A program made the position numbers and the translations under genes. The notes under the pieces are model-generated. The model searched no databases. It worked only from the letters and a program-made list of their open reading frames with translations, and was not told the DNA's origin. Source: Moraxellaceae bacterium (GTDB lineage Bacteria; Pseudomonadota; Gammaproteobacteria; Pseudomonadales; Moraxellaceae). From it: a stretch of DNA of 64,000 bases. This document shows, piece after piece, positions 29,463 to 38,894 of the stretch (positions within the stretch are counted from its first letter, which is position 1; every line of letters begins with the position of its first letter). Location: contig JAQZBP010000003.1 in NCBI GenBank assembly GCA_029237815.1, positions 248,001 to 312,000 of the forward strand, given 5' to 3'.

Positions 29463-31352
29463 ATGAGCAGCCAGTTCAGCCTTCTCAAGACCCGCCGCTT
29501 CCTGCCCTTCTTCACCACGCAGTTCCTCGGCGCCTTCAATGACAACGTATTCAAGCAGGGCCTGATCATCCTGCTCACCTACCGCGCCGTGACAATCAGC
29601 AGCCTGCCGGTGGAAATCCGGGCACCGCTCTGCCAGGCGATCTTCATCCTGCCCTTCTTCCTGTTCTCGGCCACCGCGGGCCAGATCGCCGACGCCTGGG
29701 ACAAGGCCGTGCTGATCCGCCTGATCAAGACGCTGGAGGTCGGCATCATGGCGCTGGCCTGCGCCGGCTTCTACGCGAACAACCTCGCCTTCCTGATCAC
29801 GGCGCTGTTCCTGCTCGGCATCCACTCCACGCTGTTCGGGCCGATCAAGTACGCCATCCTGCCGCAGGCGCTGCGTGCCGATGAGCTCGTGGGCGGCAAC
29901 GGCCTCGTGGAAATGGGCACCTCGGTGGCCATCCTGGTCGGCTCCATCCTCGGCGGCTACCTGATCACGCTGCCGGGGGACACCGGCATCCACGCGCTCA
30001 GCATCGCCATCGTCGCCGTCGCCGTCGTCGGCCTCGGCGTTGCCTTCTATATCCCGCGCAGCGGCGTCGCCGCGCCCGACCTCAAGGTGAACTGGAACCC
30101 GGTCACCGAAAGCATCCGCAACCTGTCCTTCATCCGCGCCAACCGCACCGTGTTCCTGTCGGTGCTGGGCATTTCCTGGTTCTGGTTCTACGGCGTGACC
30201 ATGCTCTCCAACATCCCGGCGCTGACCAAGGAGGTGCTGGGCGGCAACGAGTATGCGGTGATCCTGCTCATGACCACCATGTCGGTCGGCACCGGCATCG
30301 GCTCGCTGCTCTGCGAGCGGCTCTCCGGCAAGAAGGTGGAGCTCGGCCTCGTGCCCTTCGGCGCCATCGGCCTCACCGCGTTCGGCGTGGACATCTGGTT
30401 CGCGACGCTCTCCCACCCGGAGCTCGGCGCGGTGCCGGCGGCCACGATCGGCGCCTTCCTCGACGTGCCGGGCAATACCCGGGTGCTGGTCGACTTCTTC
30501 GGCCTCGGTGTCTTCTCCGGCTTCTACATCGTGCCGCTGTATGCGCTGGTCCAGGCGCGCTCGGAACCCAGCCACCGCTCGCGGGTGATCGCCGGCAACA
30601 ACATCCTCAACGCGCTTTTCATGGTGGTGGCCTCGCTCATGGCGGTCGGCCTGCTGAAGGCAGGGGTCAGCCTGCCGGGCCTGCTGGCCATTACCGCCCT
30701 GCTGTCCGCCCTCGTGTCGATCTACATCTTCACCGTGGTGCCGGAATTCCTCATGCGCTTTCTGGTGTGGATGTTCATGAGCGTGTTCTACCGCGTGGAC
30801 CGCAGGAACACCGACCGCATCCCCGAGGAAGGCGCCTGCGTGCTGGTCTGCAACCACGTGAGTTTCTTCGATGCGCTGATCCTGGCGACCGCCATCCGCC
30901 GGCCGCCGCGCTTCGTGATGGACCACAACATCTTCAAGAACCCGGTGCTGAACTTCATCTTCCGCACTGCGCGCGCGATTCCCATCGCGCCGTACAAGGT
31001 CGATCCGGCCCTGCTGGAGAAGGCCTATGACGACATCGCCACGGCCCTGGAGAACGGCGAGATGGTCTGCATCTTCCCCGAAGGCCGCATCACGGACACG
31101 GGCGAGATCTACCCGTTCAAGAACGGCATTCAGCGCATTGTCGAGCGGACGCCGGTGCCGGTGATCCCGATGGCGCTGCAGGGCATGTGGGGCAGTTTCT
31201 CCAGCCGCAAGGGCGGGGCCGCCTTCACCAAGTTCCCGCGGCGCTTCCGTTCGCATGTGGCGCTGCATGTCGGCACGGCGGTGGAGCCCGCCGCCGCCAC
31301 GCCGGAGCGGCTGGAGGCGGAGGTGCGTGCGCTGCGCGGGGACTGGAAGTAG
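29463..31352 (+). CDS. LplT-like transporter fused to PlsC-type acyltransferase
   Basis: A 629-residue fusion. The first 410 residues are an MFS-type lysophospholipid transporter (FLGAFNDNVFKQGLIILLTYR is split in family style across the first helix). The last 190 are a 1-acyl-glycerol-3-phosphate-type acyltransferase with H465-x4-D470 (CNHVSFFDAL) and FPEGR. In E. coli LplT and Aas are separate and Aas also has an AMP-ligase. The ligase is absent here. It should flip lysophospholipids inward and reacylate them from acyl-CoA or acyl-ACP. AAAGGA six bases upstream fixes the start. Confidence 0.9.
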   Translation: MSSQFSLLKTRRFLPFFTTQFLGAFNDNVFKQGLIILLTYRAVTISSLPVEIRAPLCQAIFILPFFLFSATAGQIADAWDKAVLIRLIKTLEVGIMALACAGFYANNLAFLITALFLLGIHSTLFGPIKYAILPQALRADELVGGNGLVEMGTSVAILVGSILGGYLITLPGDTGIHALSIAIVAVAVVGLGVAFYIPRSGVAAPDLKVNWNPVTESIRNLSFIRANRTVFLSVLGISWFWFYGVTMLSNIPALTKEVLGGNEYAVILLMTTMSVGTGIGSLLCERLSGKKVELGLVPFGAIGLTAFGVDIWFATLSHPELGAVPAATIGAFLDVPGNTRVLVDFFGLGVFSGFYIVPLYALVQARSEPSHRSRVIAGNNILNALFMVVASLMAVGLLKAGVSLPGLLAITALLSALVSIYIFTVVPEFLMRFLVWMFMSVFYRVDRRNTDRIPEEGACVLVCNHVSFFDALILATAIRRPPRFVMDHNIFKNPVLNFIFRTARAIPIAPYKVDPALLEKAYDDIATALENGEMVCIFPEGRITDTGEIYPFKNGIQRIVERTPVPVIPMALQGMWGSFSSRKGGAAFTKFPRRFRSHVALHVGTAVEPAAATPERLEAEVRALRGDWK

Positions 31353-31397
31353 GCCTGCCTGGAGCATCCGAGGCGAGGTCTCACCCGTCACCCCATG

Positions 31398-31428
31398 AAA
31401 AAAGCCCGCGGCATGCGGGCTTTTTTTT
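31398..31428. terminator. Bidirectional terminator between lplT-plsC and ccmE
   Basis: Twelve-bp stem AAAAAAGCCCGC / GCGGGCTTTTTT with a 5-base loop and T-runs on both strands. It serves both convergent genes and marks the end of the ccm operon. Confidence 0.92.
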
Positions 31429-31476
31429 GGGCGGCGAGCGCCTCGCGAAGCGGCGCGCGGAGACATCCTGCGCCTG

Positions 31477-31926
31477 TCATTTCCCGGCCGGATGCCCCGC
31501 CTGCTCGATCGCATGCTTCACCTGCGGCGGCATGTAGGTCTCGTCGTGCTTGGCCAGCACCTCCTCCGCCACCACCACGCCGTTCTCGATACGTCCGTTG
31601 GCGACAATGCCCTGCCCCTCGCGGAACAGGTCGGGAAGGATGCCCGTGTAGGTCACGTCCACCGAGTTCTTGAGGTCGGTGATGGTGAAGCGCACCGCCA
31701 GCGAATCCGGCTCGCGCTTCAGCGACCCCTGCATGACGAGCCCGCCCACCTGGATGCGCTGGCCCTCCGGCGCCTCGTGCTGCACCAGCTGCGTCGGCGT
31801 GTAGAAAAGGTTCAGGTTCTGGCGCAGGGCATACAGGGTGAGCCCCACGGCAATGCCAACGCCGATCATCACGGCGATCAGGATGAGAAGGGTCTTCTTG
31901 CGCTTGGGCGTCAGGGTAAAGCTCAT
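31477..31926 (-). CDS. ccmE: Cytochrome c maturation heme chaperone CcmE
   Basis: A 149-residue periplasmic chaperone. An N-terminal membrane anchor (TLLILIAVMIGVGIAVGLTLYAL) is followed by an OB-fold with the heme-attaching His in VLAKHDETYMPP. It takes heme from CcmC/D and hands it to the CcmF/H ligase. It is the last gene of the local ccm cluster before a terminator. Confidence 0.96.
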   Translation of the reverse strand: MSFTLTPKRKKTLLILIAVMIGVGIAVGLTLYALRQNLNLFYTPTQLVQHEAPEGQRIQVGGLVMQGSLKREPDSLAVRFTITDLKNSVDVTYTGILPDLFREGQGIVANGRIENGVVVAEEVLAKHDETYMPPQVKHAIEQAGHPAGK

Positions 31927-31943
31927 GATCCGGGATCTCGTCG

Positions 31944-32174
31944 TTAGCGAAGGGAGTCGTTGCCATCCGTGGACGAGGAAGCCGCCGCCTCGGGCGACGT
32001 GGCGCGCTGTTCGCGCCTGAGCAGCGCAGCCTGCTCCTGCAGCAACGTGCGGCGCCGGCGCCAGGGCTGCAGCACGTTCCAGAGCACGATGGCGAAGGTG
32101 AGCCCGTAAGCGCTCCAGACATAGGGCGCGTGGCGGCCCATGGCCAGGAACTCGGCAAAGGAATCGAAATACAT
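31944..32174 (-). CDS. ccmD: Heme exporter CcmD
   Basis: A 76-residue single-pass protein (YFDSFAEFLAMGRHAPYVWSA split into a short N-terminus and the membrane helix after it), with a basic, Glu-rich cytoplasmic tail. It helps release holo-CcmE from CcmABC. The start shares one base with the ccmC stop (TGATG). A longer upstream frame is not family-like. Confidence 0.92.
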   Translation of the reverse strand: MYFDSFAEFLAMGRHAPYVWSAYGLTFAIVLWNVLQPWRRRRTLLQEQAALLRREQRATSPEAAASSSTDGNDSLR

Positions 32175-32935
32175 CAGGCCGTCCCTCCTTGCCGCTTCAC
32201 GATCTCGCGCACCCACTGCGAGCGGCGCTCACGGTGCAGGATCTCGTTGCGGGTACGTGCCACCACCGTGGCGGCGAAAAACGCGTAGAAGCCGAGAATC
32301 ATCACCAGCAGCGGCAGGTACATTTCGGGCGGCATGGTCGGGCGCTCGGTGATACGGAAGGTCGAGCCCTGATGCAGCGTGTTCCACCACTCCACCGAGT
32401 ACTTGATGATGGGCAGGTTGACCACGCCCACCAGCGCCAGGATGGCGGCGGCCTTGCCGGCACTGGCGGCGTTCTCATACGCCGAATACAGCGCGATCAC
32501 GCCGACATACAGGAAGAGCAGGATCAGCATGGACGTGAGGCGCGCGTCCCAGACCCAGTAGGTGCCCCAGGTCGGCTTGCCCCACACGGCGCCGGTGAAG
32601 AGCGCGATGAAACAGAACCAAGCGCCGATGGCAGCCACCTGGCGCGCCATCATCTCCGCCGTCTTCACCTTCCACACGAGGTGGATGAGGCCGCAGGCCG
32701 CCATCAGCACGTAGCCGCCCATGGCGAGGCTCGCCGCCGGCACGTGGATGAAGATGATGCGGTAGCTGTTGCCCTGCTGGTAATCCGCCGGGGCGAAGGC
32801 CAGGCCCCAGACCGTTCCAGTCGCCAGCAGCGCGCCGGCCACGAGCCACAGCCAGGGCAGCCATTGCCCGCCGATGTCGTAAAAATGCCTGGGGCTCACC
32901 GTGCGCTGCAGGTAGTCCCACACCCGTTTCCACAT
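32174..32935 (-). CDS. ccmC: Heme exporter CcmC
   Basis: A 253-residue, six-helix membrane protein with the tryptophan-rich heme-handling motif WGTYWVWDARLTSML. It attaches heme to CcmE in the periplasm. The start at the ATG gives the usual MWKR N-terminus. It precedes ccmD. Confidence 0.97.
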   Translation of the reverse strand: MWKRVWDYLQRTVSPRHFYDIGGQWLPWLWLVAGALLATGTVWGLAFAPADYQQGNSYRIIFIHVPAASLAMGGYVLMAACGLIHLVWKVKTAEMMARQVAAIGAWFCFIALFTGAVWGKPTWGTYWVWDARLTSMLILLFLYVGVIALYSAYENAASAGKAAAILALVGVVNLPIIKYSVEWWNTLHQGSTFRITERPTMPPEMYLPLLVMILGFYAFFAATVVARTRNEILHRERRSQWVREIVKRQGGTA

Positions 32936-33062
32936 AACAACCTCGATGCCAGAAATCCGTGGGCCGGCCTGCTCGACAGCGGCCGTGGCGCCAGACCTTC
33001 ATTTCATCCAGCGCGCCAGGGCAGCGTCCACGACGGGCCTGCAGCGCGCCCCACCCTTCGCG

Positions 33063-33731
33063 CTAGCCACCCACCGCAATGCGCAGTGACGCCGCCACGG
33101 CGAACGGCACCAGCGTCACCGCCAGCACCAGGAAGGCCGCGAGCAGCGCCAGGTAACCGGCCACCGGCAGGCCGAGCCCGGCTGCCTGCACGGCGCCGGT
33201 GGCGAAAACGATCACCGGCACCATCAGCGGCAGTGTGATGAGCGCCACCAGCACGCCACCGCGACGCAAGGCCACGGTCAGACCCGCCGCGATGGCCCCG
33301 ATCAGGCTCAGCACCGGCGTGCCGAGCAGCAGCGTGGCGATCAGCACAGGCAACTGCCGGGCCTCCAGGAAGAGCATCACCGCCGCCACCGGCGCCAGCA
33401 GCACCAGGCAGAAGCCGGTCTGCAGCCAGTGTGCGAGCACCTTGGCCAGCACCAGCAACGGTAGCGGCGCCGGCGCCACGAGCAACTGTTCAAGCGCGCC
33501 GTCGTCCAGGTCCTGGCGAAACAGGCCGTCCAGTGACAGCAGCATGGCCAGCATGGCCGCCACCCAGATGATGCCGGGCGCCATCAGGGCAAGCTTCTTC
33601 GATTCCGGCGTGATGGCGAGCGGGAACAGCGTGACCACGAGCAGGAAGAAACCCAGCGGCATCAGCCAGTCGCCGGCCTGGCGCCAGGCCAGCCGCAGGT
33701 CGCGGCCAAGCAGGGCGAGCGCGGCGTTCAA
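33063..33731 (-). CDS. ccmB: Heme ABC transporter permease CcmB, TTG start
   Basis: A 222-residue membrane protein with six hydrophobic segments. I chose the TTG overlapping the ccmA stop by four bases (TTGA): GGAG lies eight bases upstream and the length then matches CcmB. Longer frames run into ccmA. It forms the CcmA2B2 ABC unit needed to release holo-CcmE. Confidence 0.93.
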   Translation of the reverse strand: MNAALALLGRDLRLAWRQAGDWLMPLGFFLLVVTLFPLAITPESKKLALMAPGIIWVAAMLAMLLSLDGLFRQDLDDGALEQLLVAPAPLPLLVLAKVLAHWLQTGFCLVLLAPVAAVMLFLEARQLPVLIATLLLGTPVLSLIGAIAAGLTVALRRGGVLVALITLPLMVPVIVFATGAVQAAGLGLPVAGYLALLAAFLVLAVTLVPFAVAASLRIAVGG

Positions 33732-34369
33732 GACAGGTACTCCGGCGCGGGCCGGAAGTCGGCGACATTGAGCCGCTGCACCGGAAAGCCCGGCGCGAAT
33801 TCGTGGTGCGTGGTGAGCAGCACCATGCCGCCGTCGGCGGCATGCCGGCCCAGCCATCCCTCCAGCTCGACCACGCCCTGGCGGTCGATGGCGGTGAAGG
33901 GCTCGTCCAGTATCCACAGCGGGCGCCGCTCCACGAAGAGTCGCGCCAGGCCGACACGGCGCTTCTGCCCCGCCGACATGCGCGCCAGCGGCACGTCCTC
34001 GTAGCCCGGCAGGCCCACCGTCTCGAGCGCCGCCAGCACGGCGGCATCGTCCACCGGCAGGCCGCGCAGCCGGGCGAGCCAGCCCAGGTTTTCGCGCGCG
34101 GTCAGCATGAGCTTGAGTCCGCCCTGGTGGCCGAGCCAGGTGAAGTCGCGGCGAAAGGCCGCGGGGTCGTCAGCGACGCGCCGGCCCTGCCAGAAAATCT
34201 CGCCGGCCTCGGCCGGGGCCAGTCCGGCCACGATGTTCAGCAAGGTGGTCTTGCCCACGCCGTTCGGCCCGGCGACCTGGAGCACCTGCCCGGCGGGAAG
34301 CTGGAAATCCAGCCCGCAGAAGAGCATGCGATCGTCACGGGAGACGGCGAGCTGACGGGCTTCGAGCAC
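33728..34369 (-). CDS. ccmA: Cytochrome c biogenesis ATPase CcmA
   Basis: A 213-residue ABC ATPase. Walker A is GPNGVGKT, the signature is MSAGQKRR and Walker B is LWILDEP. ATP hydrolysis powers release of heme-loaded CcmE from CcmC/D. It is the first gene of the local ccmABCDE operon. Confidence 0.96.
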   Translation of the reverse strand: MLEARQLAVSRDDRMLFCGLDFQLPAGQVLQVAGPNGVGKTTLLNIVAGLAPAEAGEIFWQGRRVADDPAAFRRDFTWLGHQGGLKLMLTARENLGWLARLRGLPVDDAAVLAALETVGLPGYEDVPLARMSAGQKRRVGLARLFVERRPLWILDEPFTAIDRQGVVELEGWLGRHAADGGMVLLTTHHEFAPGFPVQRLNVADFRPAPEYLS

Positions 34370-34494
34370 GGGAACGGGGCCAGGGGCGAAAAAGTCGGCG
34401 GAGTATACCCGACAGACCTACCCTCAGGCGCCCACTCCGTAACCGGTTTGTACTGACGCAGGACAGGGACGAGTCGGCTTTTTTGCCGTTAAGA

Positions 34495-34514
34495 TGTTTA
34501 CCCCGGAATAAACA
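34495..34514. promoter_or_regulatory. Inverted repeat before the acetyl-CoA hydrolase gene
   Basis: TGTTTA and TAAACA separated by eight bases, ending just upstream of AAGGA of the next gene. It could be an operator or a leader hairpin that affects translation. Evidence is structural only. Confidence 0.3.
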
Positions 34515-34528
34515 CAAGGACTCCCCGG

Positions 34529-36631
34529 ATGGCGCGCCATTTCGACCGTATCGACGATTGCCTGGACGACCTCATTGCCCGCGTCGGGCCCGTGATCACC
34601 CTCGGCATCCCGCTCGGGATCGGCAAGCCCAACCCTTGGGTGAACGCCCTTTACAACCGGGTCAAGGCGACCCCCTTCCTCAAGCTGCGCATCTTCACCG
34701 CGCTGTCGCTGGAAAAGCCCAAGGCGCACAGCGACATGGAAGCGCGCTTCCTCGGCCCCTTCGTGGAGCGCGTGTTCGGCAACTACCCCGACCTCGCCTA
34801 CGTAACGGACCGCCACAGCGGCATGATGCCGAAGAACATCGACGTCACCGAGTTCTTCTACAAGTCCGGCGAGTACCTGCACAACGACTACGCCCAGCAG
34901 CACTACCTCTCCAGCAACTACACGCACGTCGCCCGCGACATGCTGGTACAGGGCATCAACGTGGTGGCCCAGGCCGTGGCGGTGCGCGAACGCGGCGGCC
35001 GCACCGAGTACTCCCTCTCCAGCAACCCCGACGTCACGCTGGACATCGTGCGCCTGATGCGCAGCAGCGGCCGCTCGGTCTACCGCGTGCTGGTGGTCAA
35101 CCGCGAAATGCCCTTCATGGAAAACGACGCCCTGATCGACGAGAGCGAAGTCGACGCCATCGTTACCGAGCCGTCCTGTACGCACACCGTGTTCTCCGCC
35201 CCCAACATGAAGGTGGACCTTACCGACTACGCCATCGGCCTGTACGTGAGCTCGCTGGTCAAGGACGGCGGCACGCTGCAGATCGGTATCGGCTCGCTGG
35301 GCGACGCCATTTCGCACGCCCTCATCGTGCGCGACCGCCACAACGCCGAATACCGCAACACCCTCACGGCCATGGGCGCGCCGCTTGCCGACAGCGGTCG
35401 CTTCGCCCAGGGCCTCTACGGCTGCTCGGAAATGTTCGTGAACGGCTTCATGGCGCTGATCGACGCCGGCATCCTGCGCCGCGAGGTCTTCCCGCATGCC
35501 GGGCTGCAGCGCCTGCTCAACGCCGGCAAGCTTTCTGTCACGGTCGACGCGGAAACGCTGCCCGCCCTGCGCGAGGCCGGCGTCGTCGAGTCGCCACTGT
35601 CCATGCGGGACGTGGCCTTCCTGCAGGAATTCGGCATCCTGCGCGAGGACGTCACGGTCCGCGCCGGCCAGCTCTGTGCGGGCGACGAGCGCATCCCGCT
35701 CGACATCGACACTCCGGCCACCCTGGCCGCGCTCAACCGCCACTGCCTCGGCCATCGCCTGCAGAAGGGCATCTACATGCACGGCGGCTTCTTCCTCGGG
35801 CCGCGCGATTTCTATGAAAAGCTGCGCACCATGCCGCCCGCAAAGCTGGGCGGCATCAACATGACGGCGATCAGCTTCATCAACCAGCTCTACGGCCAGG
35901 AAGACCTGGCCGCGGCGCAGCGCCGCGACGCCAGCTTCGTCAACACCTGCATGATGATGACCCTGCTCGGCGCGGCGGTATCCGACGGCCTCGACTCCGG
36001 CCGCCTCGTCAGCGGCGTCGGCGGCCAGTACAACTTCGTCGCCCAGGCCCACGCGCTGCACGACGCCCGCTCCATCATGATGCTGCGCGCCACGCGCCGC
36101 TCGAAGGGCGAGCTCATGTCCAACATCGTGTGGAACTACGGCCACACCACCATCCCGCGCCACCTGCGCGACATCGTGGTCACCGAGTACGGCATCGCCG
36201 ACCTGCGTGGCCAGCCCGACCATGAAGTGGTGAAGCGCCTGCTGGCCATCACCGACTCGCGTTTCCAGGCGGAACTGCTGGCCCAGGCCAAGGCCGCCGG
36301 CAAGGTCGAGAACGACTACGAGATTCCCGTGCCGCTGCAGAACAACCTGCCGGAAACCGTGGCGGCCCGCCTGCAGGACTTGCGCGGCCAGAAGCTGCTG
36401 CCGGATTTCCCCTTCGGCAACGACTTCACCGACGAGGAGCTGGCTATCATCAAGGTGCTGCAGCGCATGCAGGCAATGGCGGACTCGCCCGTGCAGATGG
36501 TGAAGTCGCTGATCGCGAGCCTGCGCGAGGACAAGGAAATCCCCACTGCCCTGCTCGAGCGCCTGCACCTGGACCATCCGGAAAGCTGGCGGCAGAAGCT
36601 GTTGCGCCAACTTTTCATCGGCAATGTATAA
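34529..36631 (+). CDS. Acetyl-CoA hydrolase/transferase family protein
   Basis: A 700-residue CoA-transferase-fold protein. The N-terminal half contains the hydrolase/transferase domain and the C-terminal half has VVTEYGIADLRGQP, characteristic of the AcetylCoA_hyd_C domain. An additional C-terminal helical piece makes it longer than typical succinyl-CoA:acetate transferases. It likely moves CoA between acyl groups or hydrolyses acetyl-CoA; the substrate is not readable. AAGGAC precedes the ATG. It is monocistronic. Confidence 0.85.
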   Translation: MARHFDRIDDCLDDLIARVGPVITLGIPLGIGKPNPWVNALYNRVKATPFLKLRIFTALSLEKPKAHSDMEARFLGPFVERVFGNYPDLAYVTDRHSGMMPKNIDVTEFFYKSGEYLHNDYAQQHYLSSNYTHVARDMLVQGINVVAQAVAVRERGGRTEYSLSSNPDVTLDIVRLMRSSGRSVYRVLVVNREMPFMENDALIDESEVDAIVTEPSCTHTVFSAPNMKVDLTDYAIGLYVSSLVKDGGTLQIGIGSLGDAISHALIVRDRHNAEYRNTLTAMGAPLADSGRFAQGLYGCSEMFVNGFMALIDAGILRREVFPHAGLQRLLNAGKLSVTVDAETLPALREAGVVESPLSMRDVAFLQEFGILREDVTVRAGQLCAGDERIPLDIDTPATLAALNRHCLGHRLQKGIYMHGGFFLGPRDFYEKLRTMPPAKLGGINMTAISFINQLYGQEDLAAAQRRDASFVNTCMMMTLLGAAVSDGLDSGRLVSGVGGQYNFVAQAHALHDARSIMMLRATRRSKGELMSNIVWNYGHTTIPRHLRDIVVTEYGIADLRGQPDHEVVKRLLAITDSRFQAELLAQAKAAGKVENDYEIPVPLQNNLPETVAARLQDLRGQKLLPDFPFGNDFTDEELAIIKVLQRMQAMADSPVQMVKSLIASLREDKEIPTALLERLHLDHPESWRQKLLRQLFIGNV

Positions 36632-36773
36632 GGGCGCGAAATTCTTCCGTGCAGGTCAGCGGGCCTCGCTGTAGGGCGGCTGTAGGCTCGCCACCAGTGG
36701 CAACAGTGGCGATACTCCCACCGAGGCCGCTGCGTGTTCGCGACCGCGCCGACGCCTGGAGACACACTGCCCC

Positions 36774-37751
36774 ATGACCGATCCGATCTTCGATTTCCCC
36801 GCCAAGGTACCCGTCGGCATCAGCCAGTGCCTGCTCGGCGACCTGGTGCGCTACGACGGCAGCCACAAGCATTCGAAAATCTGCACCGAAGTGCTGGCGC
36901 AGCGCTTCGAGTTCGTCCCCGTGTGCCCCGAGATGGGCATCGGCATGGGCGCGCCGCGCGAGGCCATCCACCTGGTCGGCAGCCTGCACGACGAGGCGGT
37001 GCGCGCCGTCGGCAACCGCACGGCAGGTCTCGACGTGACCGAGCAACTGGAGCGTTACGGCCGCGACAAGGCCGCCGAGCTCGGCGAACTCTGCGGTTAT
37101 GTCTTCATGGGACGCTCGCCGAGCTGCGGCCTCGGCAGCATCAAGGTCTACCACGAGAACGGCAATCCCATCGGCCGGAGCACGCGCGGCATCTATGCCC
37201 GCGAGTTCACGCAACGGCACCCGCTCATGCCGGTGGAAGAAGAAGGCCGGCTGCGCGACCCGCTGCTCTGCGACAACTTCGTGACGCGCGTCTATGCCTG
37301 GCAGCGCTGGCGCGCGCTGGAGGCCGCCGGCCTCACCCTCGCCCGGCTGCAGGACTTCCACGCCCGCCACAAATACCTGCTGATGGCGCACCGGCCCGCC
37401 GCCTACCAGCACCTCGGACGCCTGGTCGCCCTCGCCCACCAGCGTCCGATAGACGACGCAGCGCAGGACTACATCCACGATTTCATGGCGACGCTGAAGA
37501 TCGTCAGCAGCAACCGCAGCCACACCAACGTGCTGCAGCACCTGGCCGGCTACCTGAAGAAGCTGCTCGATCCCACGAGCCGGCAGGAACTGGCGACCCT
37601 CATCGATGACTTCCGCCAGGGCCGCGTGCCGCTGATCGCGCCGCTGACGCTGCTGCGCCACCACCTGCGCCAGCACCCGAACGAGTACGTGCAGCGCCAG
37701 GTCTACCTGGAGCCGCATCCGCCCGAGCTGCTGCTGCGCAATTTCTACTGA
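36774..37751 (+). CDS. DUF523-DUF1722 protein, TudS-like
   Basis: A 325-residue two-domain protein. The DUF523 part (about 10-160) has conserved Cys in ISQCLLGDLVRYDG, VCPEMGIGMGAPRE and RSPSCGLGS, matching TudS desulfidases that hold a [4Fe-4S] cluster and remove sulfur from thiouracil. The DUF1722 part (YbgA-like, about 190-310) has HKYLLMAHRPAAYQ. The full fusion is common in gammaproteobacteria, often near photolyase genes, which are not seen here. Confidence 0.88.
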   Translation: MTDPIFDFPAKVPVGISQCLLGDLVRYDGSHKHSKICTEVLAQRFEFVPVCPEMGIGMGAPREAIHLVGSLHDEAVRAVGNRTAGLDVTEQLERYGRDKAAELGELCGYVFMGRSPSCGLGSIKVYHENGNPIGRSTRGIYAREFTQRHPLMPVEEEGRLRDPLLCDNFVTRVYAWQRWRALEAAGLTLARLQDFHARHKYLLMAHRPAAYQHLGRLVALAHQRPIDDAAQDYIHDFMATLKIVSSNRSHTNVLQHLAGYLKKLLDPTSRQELATLIDDFRQGRVPLIAPLTLLRHHLRQHPNEYVQRQVYLEPHPPELLLRNFY

Positions 37752-37806
37752 CGCTGGAAACAGCATTCAGCAGATGGTTCGCGACATCGCCACTGCAATT
37801 GCACAA

Positions 37807-37846
37807 ACAGAAAGGCCTGCCGTTTCCAGCAGACCTTTCTGTTTTA
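37807..37846. terminator. Terminator between the DUF523 and SDR genes
   Basis: Nine-bp stem ACAGAAAGG / CCTTTCTGT extended inward by four more pairs after one mismatch, with TTTTA after it on the plus strand. It separates the convergent genes. Confidence 0.75.
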
Positions 37847-37891
37847 TGCGCGCAGGGCCGCCAGATGAACGCAGGGTCGCCGGCCCTGTCT

Positions 37892-38794
37892 TCAGGCGGA
37901 CTTCTTCGGCTTCTTGCCGGTCGCCTTGGCGGGCGCGGCGTCCTTCTCCGCAGCCTTGGGCGGATCCGCCGGCGTGAGCGCGGCGAGACGCTGCTCGTAG
38001 GCGGCACGCGCACCGCGATCCAGGCTGGTCAGGATGCGGTCGTCCTTCACCCAGCGCCTTACATTGCCGTCCAGCCAGCGCGGCAGCACCTGCACGGCAC
38101 GCGTGAAGGGCTGCAGGTAGCGCGGTGCAGTCACCTCGGGCAAACGGTGTTCGATGGCATGGAGGATGGCCGCAGCCACTTCTTCCGGCGCCGCCGTGGG
38201 AATGCCGCCGCTGCCGGTGCCGCTGGACAGTTCGGTGGACACGCGCGAGGGCAGCACAAGTGTGACGTCGATGCCCTGGTCGCGCACTTCCTGGCGTACT
38301 GACTCGGTGAGTCCGATGACGGCGAACTTGGTCGCGCAATAGACGCTGGCGCCAGGAATGGGGATGCGCCCGGCGATGGAGGCCACGTTGACGATATGAC
38401 CCTGGCGGCGGGCCCGCATGGCCGGCAGCACGAGTTTCATGCCGTGGATCACGCCACGCAGGTTGATGTCGATCTGCGCATCGGTGATGGCGTCGTCCTC
38501 GGCCTCGAAGCGGCCCATGGGCATGATGCCGGCGTTGTTGATCAGGATGTCGATGGGGCCGAGCGAAGCCCGCGTCTCCTCGAGGAAGCGGGCGAAGGAT
38601 TCCCTGCTGCGCACATCGAGCGCGCCGCCAAAAGCCCCCGGCAACAGGGCCGCCGCCTGACGGGCAAGGCCGGCGTCGAGATCGCCGATGCTGACGCGCG
38701 CGCCCCGCGCGGCGAGTGCCTGCGCCGTGGCGAGGCCGATGCCGCGCCCCGCTCCCGTGATGGCCACGACCTTGCCACGAATTCGATCCGACAT
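37892..38794 (-). CDS. SDR-family oxidoreductase
   Basis: A 300-residue short-chain dehydrogenase. It has the cofactor motif TGAGRGIG, NNAG, the catalytic Ser in VNVASIAG and YxxxK in YCATK. The C-terminal 40 residues are a Lys/Ala/Pro-rich tail (ending KKPKKSA) not needed for catalysis. AGGAG precedes the ATG. It is divergent from a TetR gene with twin operators, so its expression is probably inducible by the TetR ligand. The substrate is unknown; steroid- or lipid-type alcohols are common for this type. Confidence 0.9.
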   Translation of the reverse strand: MSDRIRGKVVAITGAGRGIGLATAQALAARGARVSIGDLDAGLARQAAALLPGAFGGALDVRSRESFARFLEETRASLGPIDILINNAGIMPMGRFEAEDDAITDAQIDINLRGVIHGMKLVLPAMRARRQGHIVNVASIAGRIPIPGASVYCATKFAVIGLTESVRQEVRDQGIDVTLVLPSRVSTELSSGTGSGGIPTAAPEEVAAAILHAIEHRLPEVTAPRYLQPFTRAVQVLPRWLDGNVRRWVKDDRILTSLDRGARAAYEQRLAALTPADPPKAAEKDAAPAKATGKKPKKSA

Positions 38795-38894
38795 GCTGAC
38801 ACTCCTGTAGAGGCTCCTGCCGCTGGGCGAGGAAGACCGGTTGCCGGGAACATCCGGTGGCGCAGGACCACGCCCCTCCGGAATTTCGGTGTTT

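Noticed and set aside
29238-31514. Upstream extension of the tamA frame
   Set aside because: It is antisense to the well-supported LplT-PlsC gene. The GTG at 29237 gives a signal peptide and normal TamA length.
34424-36610. A 728-codon open frame antisense to the acetyl-CoA hydrolase gene
   Set aside because: No ribosome site, no domain, and the plus-strand protein has clear family motifs.
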